A stretch of DNA of 64,000 bases. Source: Chitinophaga pinensis. Its GTDB lineage: Bacteria > Bacteroidota > Bacteroidia > 2-12-FULL-35-15. A model generated the notes under the pieces. The model worked only from the letters and a program-made list of their open reading frames with translations, did no database searches and was not told the origin of the DNA. The position numbers and the translations under genes were made by a program. The DNA is taken from contig CAMCUO010000008.1 in the NCBI GenBank assembly GCA_945879015.1, forward strand, positions 1 to 64,000. Reading direction: 5' to 3'. Shown here piece by piece: positions 44,674 to 53,534 of this stretch; position 1 is the stretch's first letter, and the number at the start of each line of letters is the position of its first letter.

Positions 44674-46146
44674 TTATTGTGATTTTGGATTTGAAACATG
44701 TTTGTTAATAATACGATTCCCTTCTTCTTTTACAGCATTATTTTTTCTATAACTCCATACTATATCGCTAGCGTGCTTTCGTGTACTTTCAATATCTACA
44801 ATTGGTGATGGGTAATCTTTACCAATTTCGCAGTTGTATAGTTGTTGTTCCATCGAACTTAATTTCCATGGTTCATGTATTAAGTTTGCAGGAATATTCT
44901 TTAGTTCAGGGAGCCATTGTTTTATAAATATACCTTCTGCATCATGTTCCTCTGAATTTTTTATGGGATTATAAATACGAATGGTATTAATACCTGTAAC
45001 CCCCGATTGCATTTGTAATTGTGGGTAATGAATGCCTGGCTCATAATCTAAAAACTGTCTTGCTAAAAAATGTAACTCGCGCCAATCTTGCCATAAATTA
45101 AATACAAAAAAAGAAACCACCATGGCGCGCATCCTGAAATTAATATACCCGCTTGCTACAACGCAACGCATACAAGCATCTACAATAGGAACACCTGTTT
45201 TCCCTTCTTGCCAGGCATTTATAAAAAATTCATTTTTTGGTTTTATTAATCTATCATAAGCACGGTTTACATTTTCAAACTCCATGCGACATTCATCTTC
45301 AAATTTTTGCATAAAGTGGCAATGCCAATGTAATCGCGAAATAAAATTGGAAAGAGCTTTTTTATTTTCAGCATTGTTATAATGTTGACGAGTAAATTGA
45401 TACACCATTCGCATGCTGATGTTGCCATAAGTAAGGTAAGGCGAAAGACGGCTACATCCTTTTCGGCTTAATGACGGTTTTGAAATGTGTTTACTATAAT
45501 TTACATATCGTTCTTTAAGAAAGCCATCCATGTAACGCCATGCCCAATATTCTCCGCCTTGCTGAAAATTTTTATTACGTGTTGTAATTGCACTTGAAAG
45601 TTTTTCACCTTTCAGCGAATTATAAATGTTTGCATCCAGTTTTAAAATATTCCAACCGTCTTCATTCACAATTTTTGGCGATTCTGTCATTCTTTTTTCC
45701 CAACGTTCTTCCCACATATGCCTCGATTTAATTCTTCTTATGACTCCATTCATCTGGAATTCCTTCCATTGAATCATATTTGCTTTACAAAATAGCTGAA
45801 TATCAATATCCCTACTATAAGTTACTTTATTGCCGATCTCCTCGTGCGAAAAAATAGTTTGAATAGAAAAGTGTTTTGTAAGCTCTTCAAAAACTAAACG
45901 TGCTTCATTATGAAAAATATAAATTTTGGAATTTATATTAGCAAGCTTGGATTGCATTTCCTGCAGAGATTCATAAACAAATCGCCAATGCCTTACATCG
46001 CTATCATCATATGACATTACAGAGGGTTCAAAAAAGTAGACTAGCAGTAAAGGTAATTCTTGTTGTTGTGCATAATACAATGGTTCGTGATCTGTAAACC
46101 GTAAATCGCGTTTAAACCAAACAATATTAATTGATGTTTTATTCAA
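44674..46146 (-). CDS. Deoxyribodipyrimidine photolyase/cryptochrome family protein
   Basis: A 490-residue flavoprotein. The antenna domain begins NIVWFKRDLRFTDHEPL; the FAD domain contains WEERWEKRM, SRKGCSRLSPYLTYGNIS, FISRLHWHCHF, and MRCVVASGYINFRMRAMVVSF. Third photolyase of the operon. The frame is open to an ATG at 46191, but those residues lie within the flavin reductase gene and are not photolyase-like; a TTG at 46146 with an A-rich upstream gives MNKTSINIVWFKRDL, the normal start, and overlaps the upstream gene by 8 bases. Confidence 0.9.
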   Translation of the reverse strand: MNKTSINIVWFKRDLRFTDHEPLYYAQQQELPLLLVYFFEPSVMSYDDSDVRHWRFVYESLQEMQSKLANINSKIYIFHNEARLVFEELTKHFSIQTIFSHEEIGNKVTYSRDIDIQLFCKANMIQWKEFQMNGVIRRIKSRHMWEERWEKRMTESPKIVNEDGWNILKLDANIYNSLKGEKLSSAITTRNKNFQQGGEYWAWRYMDGFLKERYVNYSKHISKPSLSRKGCSRLSPYLTYGNISMRMVYQFTRQHYNNAENKKALSNFISRLHWHCHFMQKFEDECRMEFENVNRAYDRLIKPKNEFFINAWQEGKTGVPIVDACMRCVVASGYINFRMRAMVVSFFVFNLWQDWRELHFLARQFLDYEPGIHYPQLQMQSGVTGINTIRIYNPIKNSEEHDAEGIFIKQWLPELKNIPANLIHEPWKLSSMEQQLYNCEIGKDYPSPIVDIESTRKHASDIVWSYRKNNAVKEEGNRIINKHVSNPKSQ

Positions 46147-46792
46147 TATATTTGATTTTAATAATTTCAATTTCTTTATTAACTTTTGCATAACTCAATC
46201 GTTCAAGACGCATAGTTTTGTGATAACTATCGAGGCCCGAACAAGTTATTGAATTTGCTTTTTCAAGATCAAGAAATGAATCTTCACACAAACATTCTTT
46301 CGGAAAATAAATGTGTTCAATTTGACCAATGATTAGAATGGTACCATTGATTGTAAGATCTGTACGCTCTTTAAATTTTATGCCGAGTTGAATATTACTT
46401 TCTTTAACATAAGGCGCTAAAAACTCATCTTTATAAACAGTTGTTAAGCTAACAGCATCAAATTCTGAAATTTCTTTTGGGTATCTGGCTGACGTTTGAT
46501 GGCCTTTTACATAAATAGATTCGTTAAGATGGTTTATCGTATAATACCCTGTTTCAAGTATATTGTCTAATGTATTTCGTTCAACAGAATCTGGTCTTAC
46601 AATAAATGCAATAAGTGGAGGGGATGCACCTAAGTGAACAATAGAGCTAAATATTGCTAGGTTAGTTTGACCTGCTTTATCGATCGTACCAATCAAACAA
46701 ACGCTTTTAAAACCACCTGCGGAATTAATCAGATTGCCTCTAAGCCTTTTTTCCATTGCTATTAAATCATTATATGATAAGTGCGTTTCCAT
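46139..46792 (-). CDS. Flavin reductase family protein (FMN-binding split barrel)
   Basis: A 217-residue protein of the NADH:FMN oxidoreductase-like split-barrel family: RGNLINSAGGFKSVCLIGT, IFSSIVHLGASPPLIAFIVRP, ERNTLDNILETGYYTIN are the flavin-binding segments. It may deliver reduced flavin or simply bind FMN. In an operon with three FAD-dependent photolyases it could keep flavin in the reduced, active form (inference). Seven bases after the SDR gene. Confidence 0.85.
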   Translation of the reverse strand: METHLSYNDLIAMEKRLRGNLINSAGGFKSVCLIGTIDKAGQTNLAIFSSIVHLGASPPLIAFIVRPDSVERNTLDNILETGYYTINHLNESIYVKGHQTSARYPKEISEFDAVSLTTVYKDEFLAPYVKESNIQLGIKFKERTDLTINGTILIIGQIEHIYFPKECLCEDSFLDLEKANSITCSGLDSYHKTMRLERLSYAKVNKEIEIIKIKYIE

Positions 46793-46799
46793 AGAAAAT

Positions 46800-47489
46800 T
46801 TAATTTTTAATTTTGCTCATTCCACCATCAACTGCCATAACTTGACCACTTACCCAAACGGATTCATCTGATAATAAAAACACAATAGCATTGGCAACAT
46901 CAATAGGATTACCAATCATTTGCAATGGATTTCTTTTTTTCATTTGCTCCATTTTATCAGGAGTATTGATAAATTTATCTCCCAGTGGCGTATTTGCTAG
47001 CGAAGGCGCAACGCAGTTAACTCTGATTGAAGGTGCAAATTCTGCCGCTAAAGCTTTAGTAAGGCCTTCTATTGCCCCTTTAGCCATTGATATAGAGGCG
47101 TGGAAGGGTAAGCCGATGCTAACTGCTACTGAACTTACAAATACAATAGATGCATTTGGCGACCTTTTTACATTGCCTAAATAAGCTTGTGTAAAAGCAA
47201 CGGCACCTAAACTATTTATTTGAAAATCAGTTATAAATTCGGCCTGCGTTAATCGAGCAAATGGCTTTAGATTAATTGTTCCCGGAAAATATACGAGCCC
47301 ATTGATCGGCTCTGCAATTTCGGGAAATGCTGCTAAATGATAGTTTTCAATTTTATAACATTCATCATACAACGAAATTGTATCTTTTGTGCTGATGCCA
47401 ATTACTCGATGACCTTTTTGTTTTAATAAGGTAGCTGCTTCTTTTGCAATGGCACTCGAGGCTCCTGCGAATAAAAAGGTTTTACTCAT
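46800..47489 (-). CDS. Short-chain dehydrogenase/reductase
   Basis: A 229-residue SDR. The cofactor motif is FAGASSAIAKEAA, and the active-site serine is in VFVSSVAVSIGLPFHASISMAKGA, where the usual Y-x-x-x-K appears as S-x-x-x-K (the tyrosine position is not evident). C-terminal VNCVAPSLANTPLGD and VWVSGQVMAVDGGM are standard. It could be a pterin or flavin-related reductase given its neighbours. The missing tyrosine makes the reaction uncertain. Overlaps the TIGR03643 gene by four bases. Confidence 0.83.
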   Translation of the reverse strand: MSKTFLFAGASSAIAKEAATLLKQKGHRVIGISTKDTISLYDECYKIENYHLAAFPEIAEPINGLVYFPGTINLKPFARLTQAEFITDFQINSLGAVAFTQAYLGNVKRSPNASIVFVSSVAVSIGLPFHASISMAKGAIEGLTKALAAEFAPSIRVNCVAPSLANTPLGDKFINTPDKMEQMKKRNPLQMIGNPIDVANAIVFLLSDESVWVSGQVMAVDGGMSKIKN

Positions 47490-47845
47490 TTTCTTTTAGA
47501 GATTTTATTGTTTGAAATAATTCGTTGTAAATTACATTTGAACCTATTTATGCCACTAATTCTTTTTGAAGCGTGTTTGGTAGTAGAATTCTGTACACGC
47601 TTTCTCCATAATTTATAACTACTAAATTTTAACTCCTTTTTCATAAGTGTTTTTACAGCAGCTTCATTCAATCCAAATTGAAATTCAATAGCATCAAAGG
47701 TGGTCCTATCTTCCCAAGCCATTTCTATTATTCTATCAAGGTCTGTAGTAGTTAAATTATGTAAAAGTGATTCAATATCCTTCGTATATGGAACAGATGT
47801 TGGTAAGGCATTGTAGGAACAAAAATTTAAGTCTTTATTTTCCAT
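47486..47845 (-). CDS. TIGR03643 family protein
   Basis: A 119-residue basic protein with LTTTDLDRIIEMAWEDRTTFDAIEFQFGLNEAAVKTLMK, the helix-turn-helix-like core of TIGR03643, and a lysine/arginine-rich tail ending SYKLWRKRVQ ... SKRK. The family is nearly always found beside photolyase genes; its role is unknown. The start at 47845 (MENKDLNF) overlaps the SRPBCC gene by 11 bases. Confidence 0.85.
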   Translation of the reverse strand: MENKDLNFCSYNALPTSVPYTKDIESLLHNLTTTDLDRIIEMAWEDRTTFDAIEFQFGLNEAAVKTLMKKELKFSSYKLWRKRVQNSTTKHASKRISGINRFKCNLQRIISNNKISKRK

Positions 47846-48302
47846 GGTTAAATAATTCTTCCAATTTATTAAAACGATAATCAAAAATCTCTTTTATTTT
47901 ACGACTTATAAAAAGGCTGTTCACAATTTTTCCGATAAAGCCAAATGGAACTTTGTAATGCAAAATATCAGTCATTTCAATTCCGCCTGGAACCTCTTTT
48001 ATAAAATGCTTGTGGTGCCAGAATGCATAGGGGCCGAAACGTTGCTCATCAACAAAATAATTATGATGGACTACGTGTGTTATTTCGGTAACCCAATTCA
48101 TTTTAATCCCAATTATGGGGGTAACGTAATAATGTATAATTTGGCCGGGATACATTTTTTTAATATCCTCTTTATCAGAAAGGATAGTGAAGCCCATATA
48201 TGTAGGGGTAATTAAAGCTAGATTTTTAGGAGAACTCATAAAATCCCATACAGTGTCTATATCACTTTTTAATAGTTGAGTTGTTTTTAAGGTATGTATC
48301 AT
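47835..48302 (-). CDS. SRPBCC family protein (ligand-binding helix-grip fold)
   Basis: A 155-residue START/polyketide-cyclase-like protein: TTQLLKSDIDTVWDFMSSPKNLALITP at the N-terminus, then beta strands with FVDEQRFGPYAFWHHKHFI and a long C-terminal helix. Such proteins bind hydrophobic ligands. It is the first gene of the photolyase operon, with the operator-like inverted repeat directly upstream. Confidence 0.85.
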   Translation of the reverse strand: MIHTLKTTQLLKSDIDTVWDFMSSPKNLALITPTYMGFTILSDKEDIKKMYPGQIIHYYVTPIIGIKMNWVTEITHVVHHNYFVDEQRFGPYAFWHHKHFIKEVPGGIEMTDILHYKVPFGFIGKIVNSLFISRKIKEIFDYRFNKLEELFNHGK

Positions 48303-48310
48303 TGTTACAG

Positions 48311-48318
48311 CAAAGTTA
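48311..48318 (-). promoter_or_regulatory. -7 promoter element of the photolyase operon
   Basis: TAACTTTG on the minus strand fits TAnnTTTG and lies eight bases before the start codon, implying a very short leader. The adjacent upstream sequence is the inverted repeat at 48325-48356. Confidence 0.55.
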
Positions 48319-48324
48319 TTTGTT

Positions 48325-48356
48325 TTGTTTAATACTTTTTATAATCTATTAAACAA
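48325..48356 (-). promoter_or_regulatory. Operator-like inverted repeat of the photolyase operon
   Basis: Core TTGTTTAA-N16-TTAAACAA, extended to perfect 12-bp arms (48323-48334 and 48347-48358). The core ends 22 bases before the start codon, exactly as at 39678-39709. Best read as a site for the locally encoded B12-MerR regulator. Confidence 0.75.
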
Positions 48357-48524
48357 AAGTAATGTTTATATTTCAACCAAAACTTAACTTTTAAGAATAA
48401 AATATATAATGAGTAAAATGCAAATACTATTAAAATTGGTGCGCACTTTTGCTTGTTTATTGACAATTTTGTTGAGTTTTACATAAAAAAAATTATATTC
48501 GCTAAGATAAATAAAAATTTAGCC

Positions 48525-50486
48525 ATGAAAAAAATAACTGCTTTTTCCGTCTTTTTGTTTCTAATAATGTCATCTTATACTTGGTTACAAGCTCAACCGC
48601 CTACTTGGGAAAATGGAATCGCAAAAATTTTCTATTCCAACTGCACTTCTTGTCATCATTCTGGAGGTATTGCTCCATTCTCTTTAGATACATACACAGA
48701 TGCTTATAGCTATTCGGGTATTGTAGCAATTGCAATTACAAACAAAATGCCCCCATGGAATGCCGACCCCAATTACAAACACTACGCTCACGAACGAGTA
48801 CTTTCGGCAACTGATGTTAGTAAAATTCAGTTATGGGTAGCCAACGGTGCTCCATCAGGGGATTTACGTTTTGCACCGCCTGCCCCGACTTATTCAAATG
48901 CCTCTATGTTAGGGACCGCTGACTTATCAGTTAAAATGAGTGATTACACTGTTAGTAGTAACACAGATGAGTACAGAAATTTTGTTATCCCCTCTGGATT
49001 AACAGTTAGTAAATTTGCAACAGCAATTGAGGTGTTACCAGGTAATCCTTCTATTGTTCACCATGTTTTGGTTTTTCAAGATTCTACAACTGCTGCAATT
49101 AGTTCTAGTAGTTCGGGTGGTACAGGTTCCGCCGCATCAAAACTAATCTACGAATATGTCCCTGGAGCTCAACCTTATTTTACTCCGGTTGGCACTGGTC
49201 TTCGATTAGCCGCAAACACACGGATTATTTTACAAGTTCATTACGCGCCTGGCAGTCTAGGTCAATTGGATAGTACGCGTGTAAATTTTAAATTGGCAAC
49301 ATCAGGTTTAAGAAATATATCTGTAAGTCCCCTTTTAAATCATTTATCGACACTTATTAGTGGTCCTTTATCGATCCTTGCCAATCAAACAAAAACATAT
49401 AATGAAGCTTTTTCTTTTCCTGGAAATTGGACGTTCTTAACAGCATCGCCTCACATGCACTACATTGGAAGAACCTTTTTAACATATGCAGTCAAAAATA
49501 CTGCGCCTTTTGATACAATTCGTTTTGTAAATATTAACGATTGGGATTTTCACTGGCAAGATAATTATGTATTTCAAAACACTGTGAAAGTACCTAATGG
49601 ATACACTTTACGTGCTCAAGCTTTTTATGATAATACCACTGGCAATCCAGATAATCCTTATAGTCCTCCACAAAATATTTCAGCAGGAGAGGCAACTACA
49701 GATGAGATGATGATGGTGTTTTTCTCTTTCTTGCCCTATCAAACAGGTGATGAAAATTTAATTATTGATAAAAGAATTATTCCAAAGGGAGCTACAACTT
49801 TTTGTGAAGGAATAACTGTTACACTTAAAACTATTGAAGGCGCCGGATATACCTATCAATGGTATAGAAATGGAACGCCAATTTCAGGTGCTATATCTGC
49901 ATCTTATGAAGCCGGTATAACTGGAAACTACTCTGTTTCTATTACATTAGGACCTAATAATACTGTTTCTGATCCAGTCTCTGTAACTGTGAATCCTGCT
50001 CCAGTTGCGACATTATCTCCTTCAGGTTCTGTTGTCATTCCAAGTGGTGGCAGTATTACTTTAAATGCCTCAATAGGAAGCGGCTATACTTATAATTGGT
50101 ATAGAAATGATACGCTTATCATTGGAGCTAATTCCTCAAGTTACAATGCTACTATTGCTGGCTCATATTATGTAGAAGTATATAACGGATGTTATGCCTT
50201 GTCCTCTAATACTATTTTAACAGATGGAGCAACAACATCGGGTTTGAATAATATTGCAATTTCAGAATTTAAAATTTATCCTAACCCAAGTTCGGGTAAG
50301 GTAACAGTTGATGCGCCATTTGAAGGAGAGTTAATCGTATTAAATTACCTTGGGCAAAAAATACAATCCAATATTATTACAAAAGAAACAAATGACATTT
50401 TTATTGATGGTAGTGGATTGTATTTTTTAGTTTTTAATGATAATATAGGTAATAGTATAACATCGAAAATGATTATTCACAAGTAA
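48525..50486 (+). CDS. Secreted cytochrome c/copper monooxygenase-like protein with T9SS sorting domain
   Basis: A 653-residue secreted protein; start at the ATG giving MKKITAFSVFLFLIMS, a signal peptide ending ...LQAQ. A cytochrome c-like segment with CTSCH (heme motif) and MPPWNADP follows, then a type II copper, ascorbate-dependent monooxygenase-like region with paired histidines (HHVLVFQD, QVHYAPGS, SPHMHYIGRT). An Ig-like module with two YTYQWYRNG/YTYNWYRND repeats precedes the type-A T9SS sorting domain (FKIYPNPSSGKVTV ... GLYFLVF). The first and second parts suggest an exported redox enzyme; the substrate is unknown. Confidence 0.83.
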   Translation: MKKITAFSVFLFLIMSSYTWLQAQPPTWENGIAKIFYSNCTSCHHSGGIAPFSLDTYTDAYSYSGIVAIAITNKMPPWNADPNYKHYAHERVLSATDVSKIQLWVANGAPSGDLRFAPPAPTYSNASMLGTADLSVKMSDYTVSSNTDEYRNFVIPSGLTVSKFATAIEVLPGNPSIVHHVLVFQDSTTAAISSSSSGGTGSAASKLIYEYVPGAQPYFTPVGTGLRLAANTRIILQVHYAPGSLGQLDSTRVNFKLATSGLRNISVSPLLNHLSTLISGPLSILANQTKTYNEAFSFPGNWTFLTASPHMHYIGRTFLTYAVKNTAPFDTIRFVNINDWDFHWQDNYVFQNTVKVPNGYTLRAQAFYDNTTGNPDNPYSPPQNISAGEATTDEMMMVFFSFLPYQTGDENLIIDKRIIPKGATTFCEGITVTLKTIEGAGYTYQWYRNGTPISGAISASYEAGITGNYSVSITLGPNNTVSDPVSVTVNPAPVATLSPSGSVVIPSGGSITLNASIGSGYTYNWYRNDTLIIGANSSSYNATIAGSYYVEVYNGCYALSSNTILTDGATTSGLNNIAISEFKIYPNPSSGKVTVDAPFEGELIVLNYLGQKIQSNIITKETNDIFIDGSGLYFLVFNDNIGNSITSKMIIHK

Positions 50487-50518
50487 TCGGAAGGCTGTTG
50501 TCATTATTTTAAATATGC

Positions 50519-50586
50519 GGGTTAAAATTCGATAGTGTTTCGATAAATTCATTTCACAGTTCGAGATTTTGTTTGTGAAGTCCACT
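50519..50586 (+). repeat. Diverged ~70-base repeat, copy B
   Basis: See copy at 36063-36132; the best conserved part is TTTGTTTGTGAAG.CC. Confidence 0.45.
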
Positions 50587-50634
50587 CGAAAGCCACTTGC
50601 TAATAGAATGGGGCTTTTTTATTACCTTTACCCT

Positions 50635-51612
50635 ATGAATTCTTCCCCTAAAAAATCAAGACCATTGTTTTGGTTTTACATATTGATAGTTTATGTATTT
50701 CTGCAGTTTTCGTGGTGGACTTATATGATGTTTCAACTCAATACAGAGAATGTTCGTTTAAAAACGGAAATCAATCTTTTAAAAGGAGAAACACCTGAAG
50801 AAATAGCAATTAAAGGAAACGAATTAAACGACAAACTTCACAAACGTTGGTTGATGATTTCGAGTGAAGGAGCAGTTTTTGTTTTTTTATTATTATTAGG
50901 CGGATACCAAATTCGCAAAACCCTGAAAAAAGAAACAGCTTTGTCACAACAGCAGAAAAATTTCTTGCTTTCTGTTACACACGAATTAAAATCACCCATT
51001 GCTTCTACTAAATTGCAGTTGCAAACCTTGCAAAAGCATGAGCTTGACAGAACAAAACAAAAAGAAATTATTGCCAATGCAATTAGTGATACTGAAAGAT
51101 TAAATAATTTAGTTGAAAACATTTTATTGGCGGCTAAAATTGAAAACAGCGCTTTCCCTTTAAACAAAGAAGTATTCAATCTATCGGAATATATTACGGA
51201 AGGCATGAATCAAACCATTCAATCATTCAATTATAGCCAGAAAGTTGTATTAAATATTGAACCTAACATTACGATGAATATTGATAGAACAAGTTTTCCT
51301 TCTATCATTTTAAATCTGGTTGAAAATGCAGTGAAATATTCTCCTACAAATTCCACAATAACACTTGGATTAAAATCATCAAATGGAAAAACAATTCTAT
51401 CTGTGGCAGATGAAGGAGTAGGAATTTCAAACGAAGAAAAAGAAAGTGTTTTTCAAAAATTTTACCGAGTAGGAAATGAAGAAGTAAGAAAAACAAAAGG
51501 AACAGGATTGGGACTGTATATTGTAAATTATTTAGTGGAACAACATAATGGAGTAATTACTGTAAAGGATAATTCTCCGAAAGGGAGTGTTTTTGAAGTA
51601 GTGTTTGGTTGA
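50635..51612 (+). CDS. Sensor histidine kinase
   Basis: A 325-residue membrane kinase; start at MNSSPKKSRPLF, since the frame's earlier TTG/ATG region overlaps a repeat. Two membrane helices (about 11-33 and 63-82) enclose a small periplasmic loop; there is no HAMP or PAS domain. The HisKA phosphoacceptor is in SVTHELKSPIASTK, and the ATPase domain has N-box NLVENAVKYS, G1 VADEGVGIS and G2 TGLGLYIV. No response regulator is adjacent. Confidence 0.9.
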   Translation: MNSSPKKSRPLFWFYILIVYVFLQFSWWTYMMFQLNTENVRLKTEINLLKGETPEEIAIKGNELNDKLHKRWLMISSEGAVFVFLLLLGGYQIRKTLKKETALSQQQKNFLLSVTHELKSPIASTKLQLQTLQKHELDRTKQKEIIANAISDTERLNNLVENILLAAKIENSAFPLNKEVFNLSEYITEGMNQTIQSFNYSQKVVLNIEPNITMNIDRTSFPSIILNLVENAVKYSPTNSTITLGLKSSNGKTILSVADEGVGISNEEKESVFQKFYRVGNEEVRKTKGTGLGLYIVNYLVEQHNGVITVKDNSPKGSVFEVVFG

Positions 51613-51647
51613 TGGTTGTTGGTTGTTAGAGAACTTTGTTTTAGCCC

Positions 51648-51745
51648 CGTCATTGCGAGCAAAGCGAAGCAATCTCTGCCTAATGCTAAGCTCAACATCA
51701 TGAGAGATTGCCACATCCTTCGAAAATGCGGGAATCGCAATGACG
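51648..51745. repeat. Intergenic REP-like hairpin, copy 3
   Basis: CGTCATTGCGAGCAAAGCGAAGCAATCTCT opens and GAGATTGCCACATCC ... TCGCAATGACG closes the element. The left arm belongs to the GCGAAGCAATCTC subtype, the right to the GGGATGTGGCAATCTC subtype. Confidence 0.85.
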
Positions 51746-51825
51746 CTTCGTAATCAACACACACAGATTAGCACTTCGTATATTTCGTAAAAAATTAGTA
51801 ATTCGTTGGAGTAAAAATTCGTATC

Positions 51826-53340
51826 ATGAAGAAGGTTGCGCTCATTATTTTAGACGGTTGGGGAATTGGTAATGGATCAAAATCAGATGCCATTGCTTGT
51901 GCCAATACTCCTTTTGTAGATAGTTTGTATAAAAAATATCCTCACAGCACTTTACGTACTTCAGGTGAAAATGTTGGCTTGCCAGCTGGACAAATGGGGA
52001 ATTCTGAAGTAGGACATTTAAACATTGGTGCAGGTCGAATTGTTTATCAGGATTTTGCTCTTATTAATAAAGCCGTTCGTGAAAAAACAATTGATACAAA
52101 TGTTAAATTAATAAAAGCATTTGATTACGCGAAAAAAGAAAATAAAAATATTCATTTTATAGGATTGATTTCCGAAGGTGGTGTACATTCTTCTCAAGCA
52201 CATTTACACCACTTGTGCGATTTAGCAAAAGCAAAAGGTTTATCAAATGTATTTATTCACGCATTCACTGATGGAAGAGATACTGATCCAAAAAGTGGAT
52301 TGGGATATTTGAAAAACTTGGATTCGCATTTAAAAACTTCTTCAGGAAAAATAGCTTCAGTTGTTGGTAGATATTACGCTATGGACCGAGACAAACGTTG
52401 GGAACGAGTAAAGTTGGCTTACGATTTATTAGTAAACGGAGAAGGAAAAAAATCACAAAATATAATTCAAACAATTGAAGAATCGTATTCTGAAAACATA
52501 ACAGATGAATTTATCAAACCAATTGTTGTTACAGATGCATCTGAAAATCCGATTGGAAACATAAAAGAAAATGATGTAGTGATTTGTTTTAATTTTCGCA
52601 CCGATCGATGCAGAGAAATTACGCAAGTGTTGACTCAAAAGGATATGCCGGAGCAGGGAATGAAAACACTTCCACTCTATTATGTAACTATGACCAATTA
52701 CGATGCAACATTTAAAAATGTGCACATTCTTTATGATAAAGATAATTTGGTAAATACATTGGGAGAAGTTTTGGAAAACGCAGGCAAGAAACAAATACGA
52801 ATTGCAGAAACAGAAAAATATCCTCATGTTACTTTTTTCTTTTCAGGTGGAAGAGAAAAAGAATTTGCCGGAGAAAAAAGAATCATGGCGCCCTCACCGA
52901 AAGTAGCCACTTACGATTTACAACCAGAGATGAGTGCTGTTGAACTAACGGATGCAATATTACCAGAATTAAAAAAAGCAGAAGTAGATTTTATTTGTCT
53001 GAATTACGCCAATGCCGATATGGTTGGACATACTGGAGATTACAATGCAGTTATAAAAGCAGTAGAAACAGTAGACGCTTGCACAAAAAGACTTGTAGAA
53101 ACAGGAATAGAAAACGGATATTCATTTATAATCATAGCTGATCATGGAAATTCCGATTATATGATTAATCCTGATGGTTCTCCGAACACAGCTCACACCA
53201 CCAATCCTGTTCCTTGTATTTTAATCGATAGCGATTATAAAAAAGTGAAAGAGGGAAAATTAGCAGACCTTGCTCCAACTATTTTAAAGATGATGGGCGT
53301 TGGAATTCCTAAGGAGATGGATGGGGATGTGCTAATTTGA
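51826..53340 (+). CDS. gpmI: 2,3-bisphosphoglycerate-independent phosphoglycerate mutase
   Basis: Interconverts 3- and 2-phosphoglycerate. The 504-residue, alkaline-phosphatase-fold enzyme has the metal-binding start [10 protein letters not shown], the phosphoserine Ser60 in [39 protein letters not shown] and the C-terminal metal motifs [12 protein letters not shown] and IIADHGNSD. Alone between REP-like repeats. Confidence 0.96.
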   Translation: MKKVALIILDGWGIGNGSKSDAIACANTPFVDSLYKKYPHSTLRTSGENVGLPAGQMGNSEVGHLNIGAGRIVYQDFALINKAVREKTIDTNVKLIKAFDYAKKENKNIHFIGLISEGGVHSSQAHLHHLCDLAKAKGLSNVFIHAFTDGRDTDPKSGLGYLKNLDSHLKTSSGKIASVVGRYYAMDRDKRWERVKLAYDLLVNGEGKKSQNIIQTIEESYSENITDEFIKPIVVTDASENPIGNIKENDVVICFNFRTDRCREITQVLTQKDMPEQGMKTLPLYYVTMTNYDATFKNVHILYDKDNLVNTLGEVLENAGKKQIRIAETEKYPHVTFFFSGGREKEFAGEKRIMAPSPKVATYDLQPEMSAVELTDAILPELKKAEVDFICLNYANADMVGHTGDYNAVIKAVETVDACTKRLVETGIENGYSFIIIADHGNSDYMINPDGSPNTAHTTNPVPCILIDSDYKKVKEGKLADLAPTILKMMGVGIPKEMDGDVLI

Positions 53341-53383
53341 AAATTTGGAAATGTTTCAATTTGAAAATGGATTCTTACGCAGC

Positions 53384-53498
53384 GCCATTGCGAGTCCAGC
53401 ATTTTAGCGGGATGTGGCAATCTCTCACGAAGCGGGACTTGGACAATATTGAGGAGAGATTGCTTCAATGTCTTCTCCATCTTAGAACTCGCAATGAC
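53384..53498. repeat. Intergenic REP-like hairpin, copy 4
   Basis: CGCCATTGCGAGTCCAGCATTTTAGCGGGATGTGGCAATCTC opposite GAGAGATTGCTTC ... AACTCGCAATGAC. Lies between convergent gpmI and a T9SS gene. Confidence 0.85.
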
Positions 53499-53534
53499 TT
53501 TCTGAAAAATTTTTGACTTTTGACTTAAACCCTT

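Noticed and set aside
46891..47184. 97-codon plus-strand open frame inside the SDR gene
   Set aside because: Antisense shadow of a clear SDR; composition follows the SDR codons.
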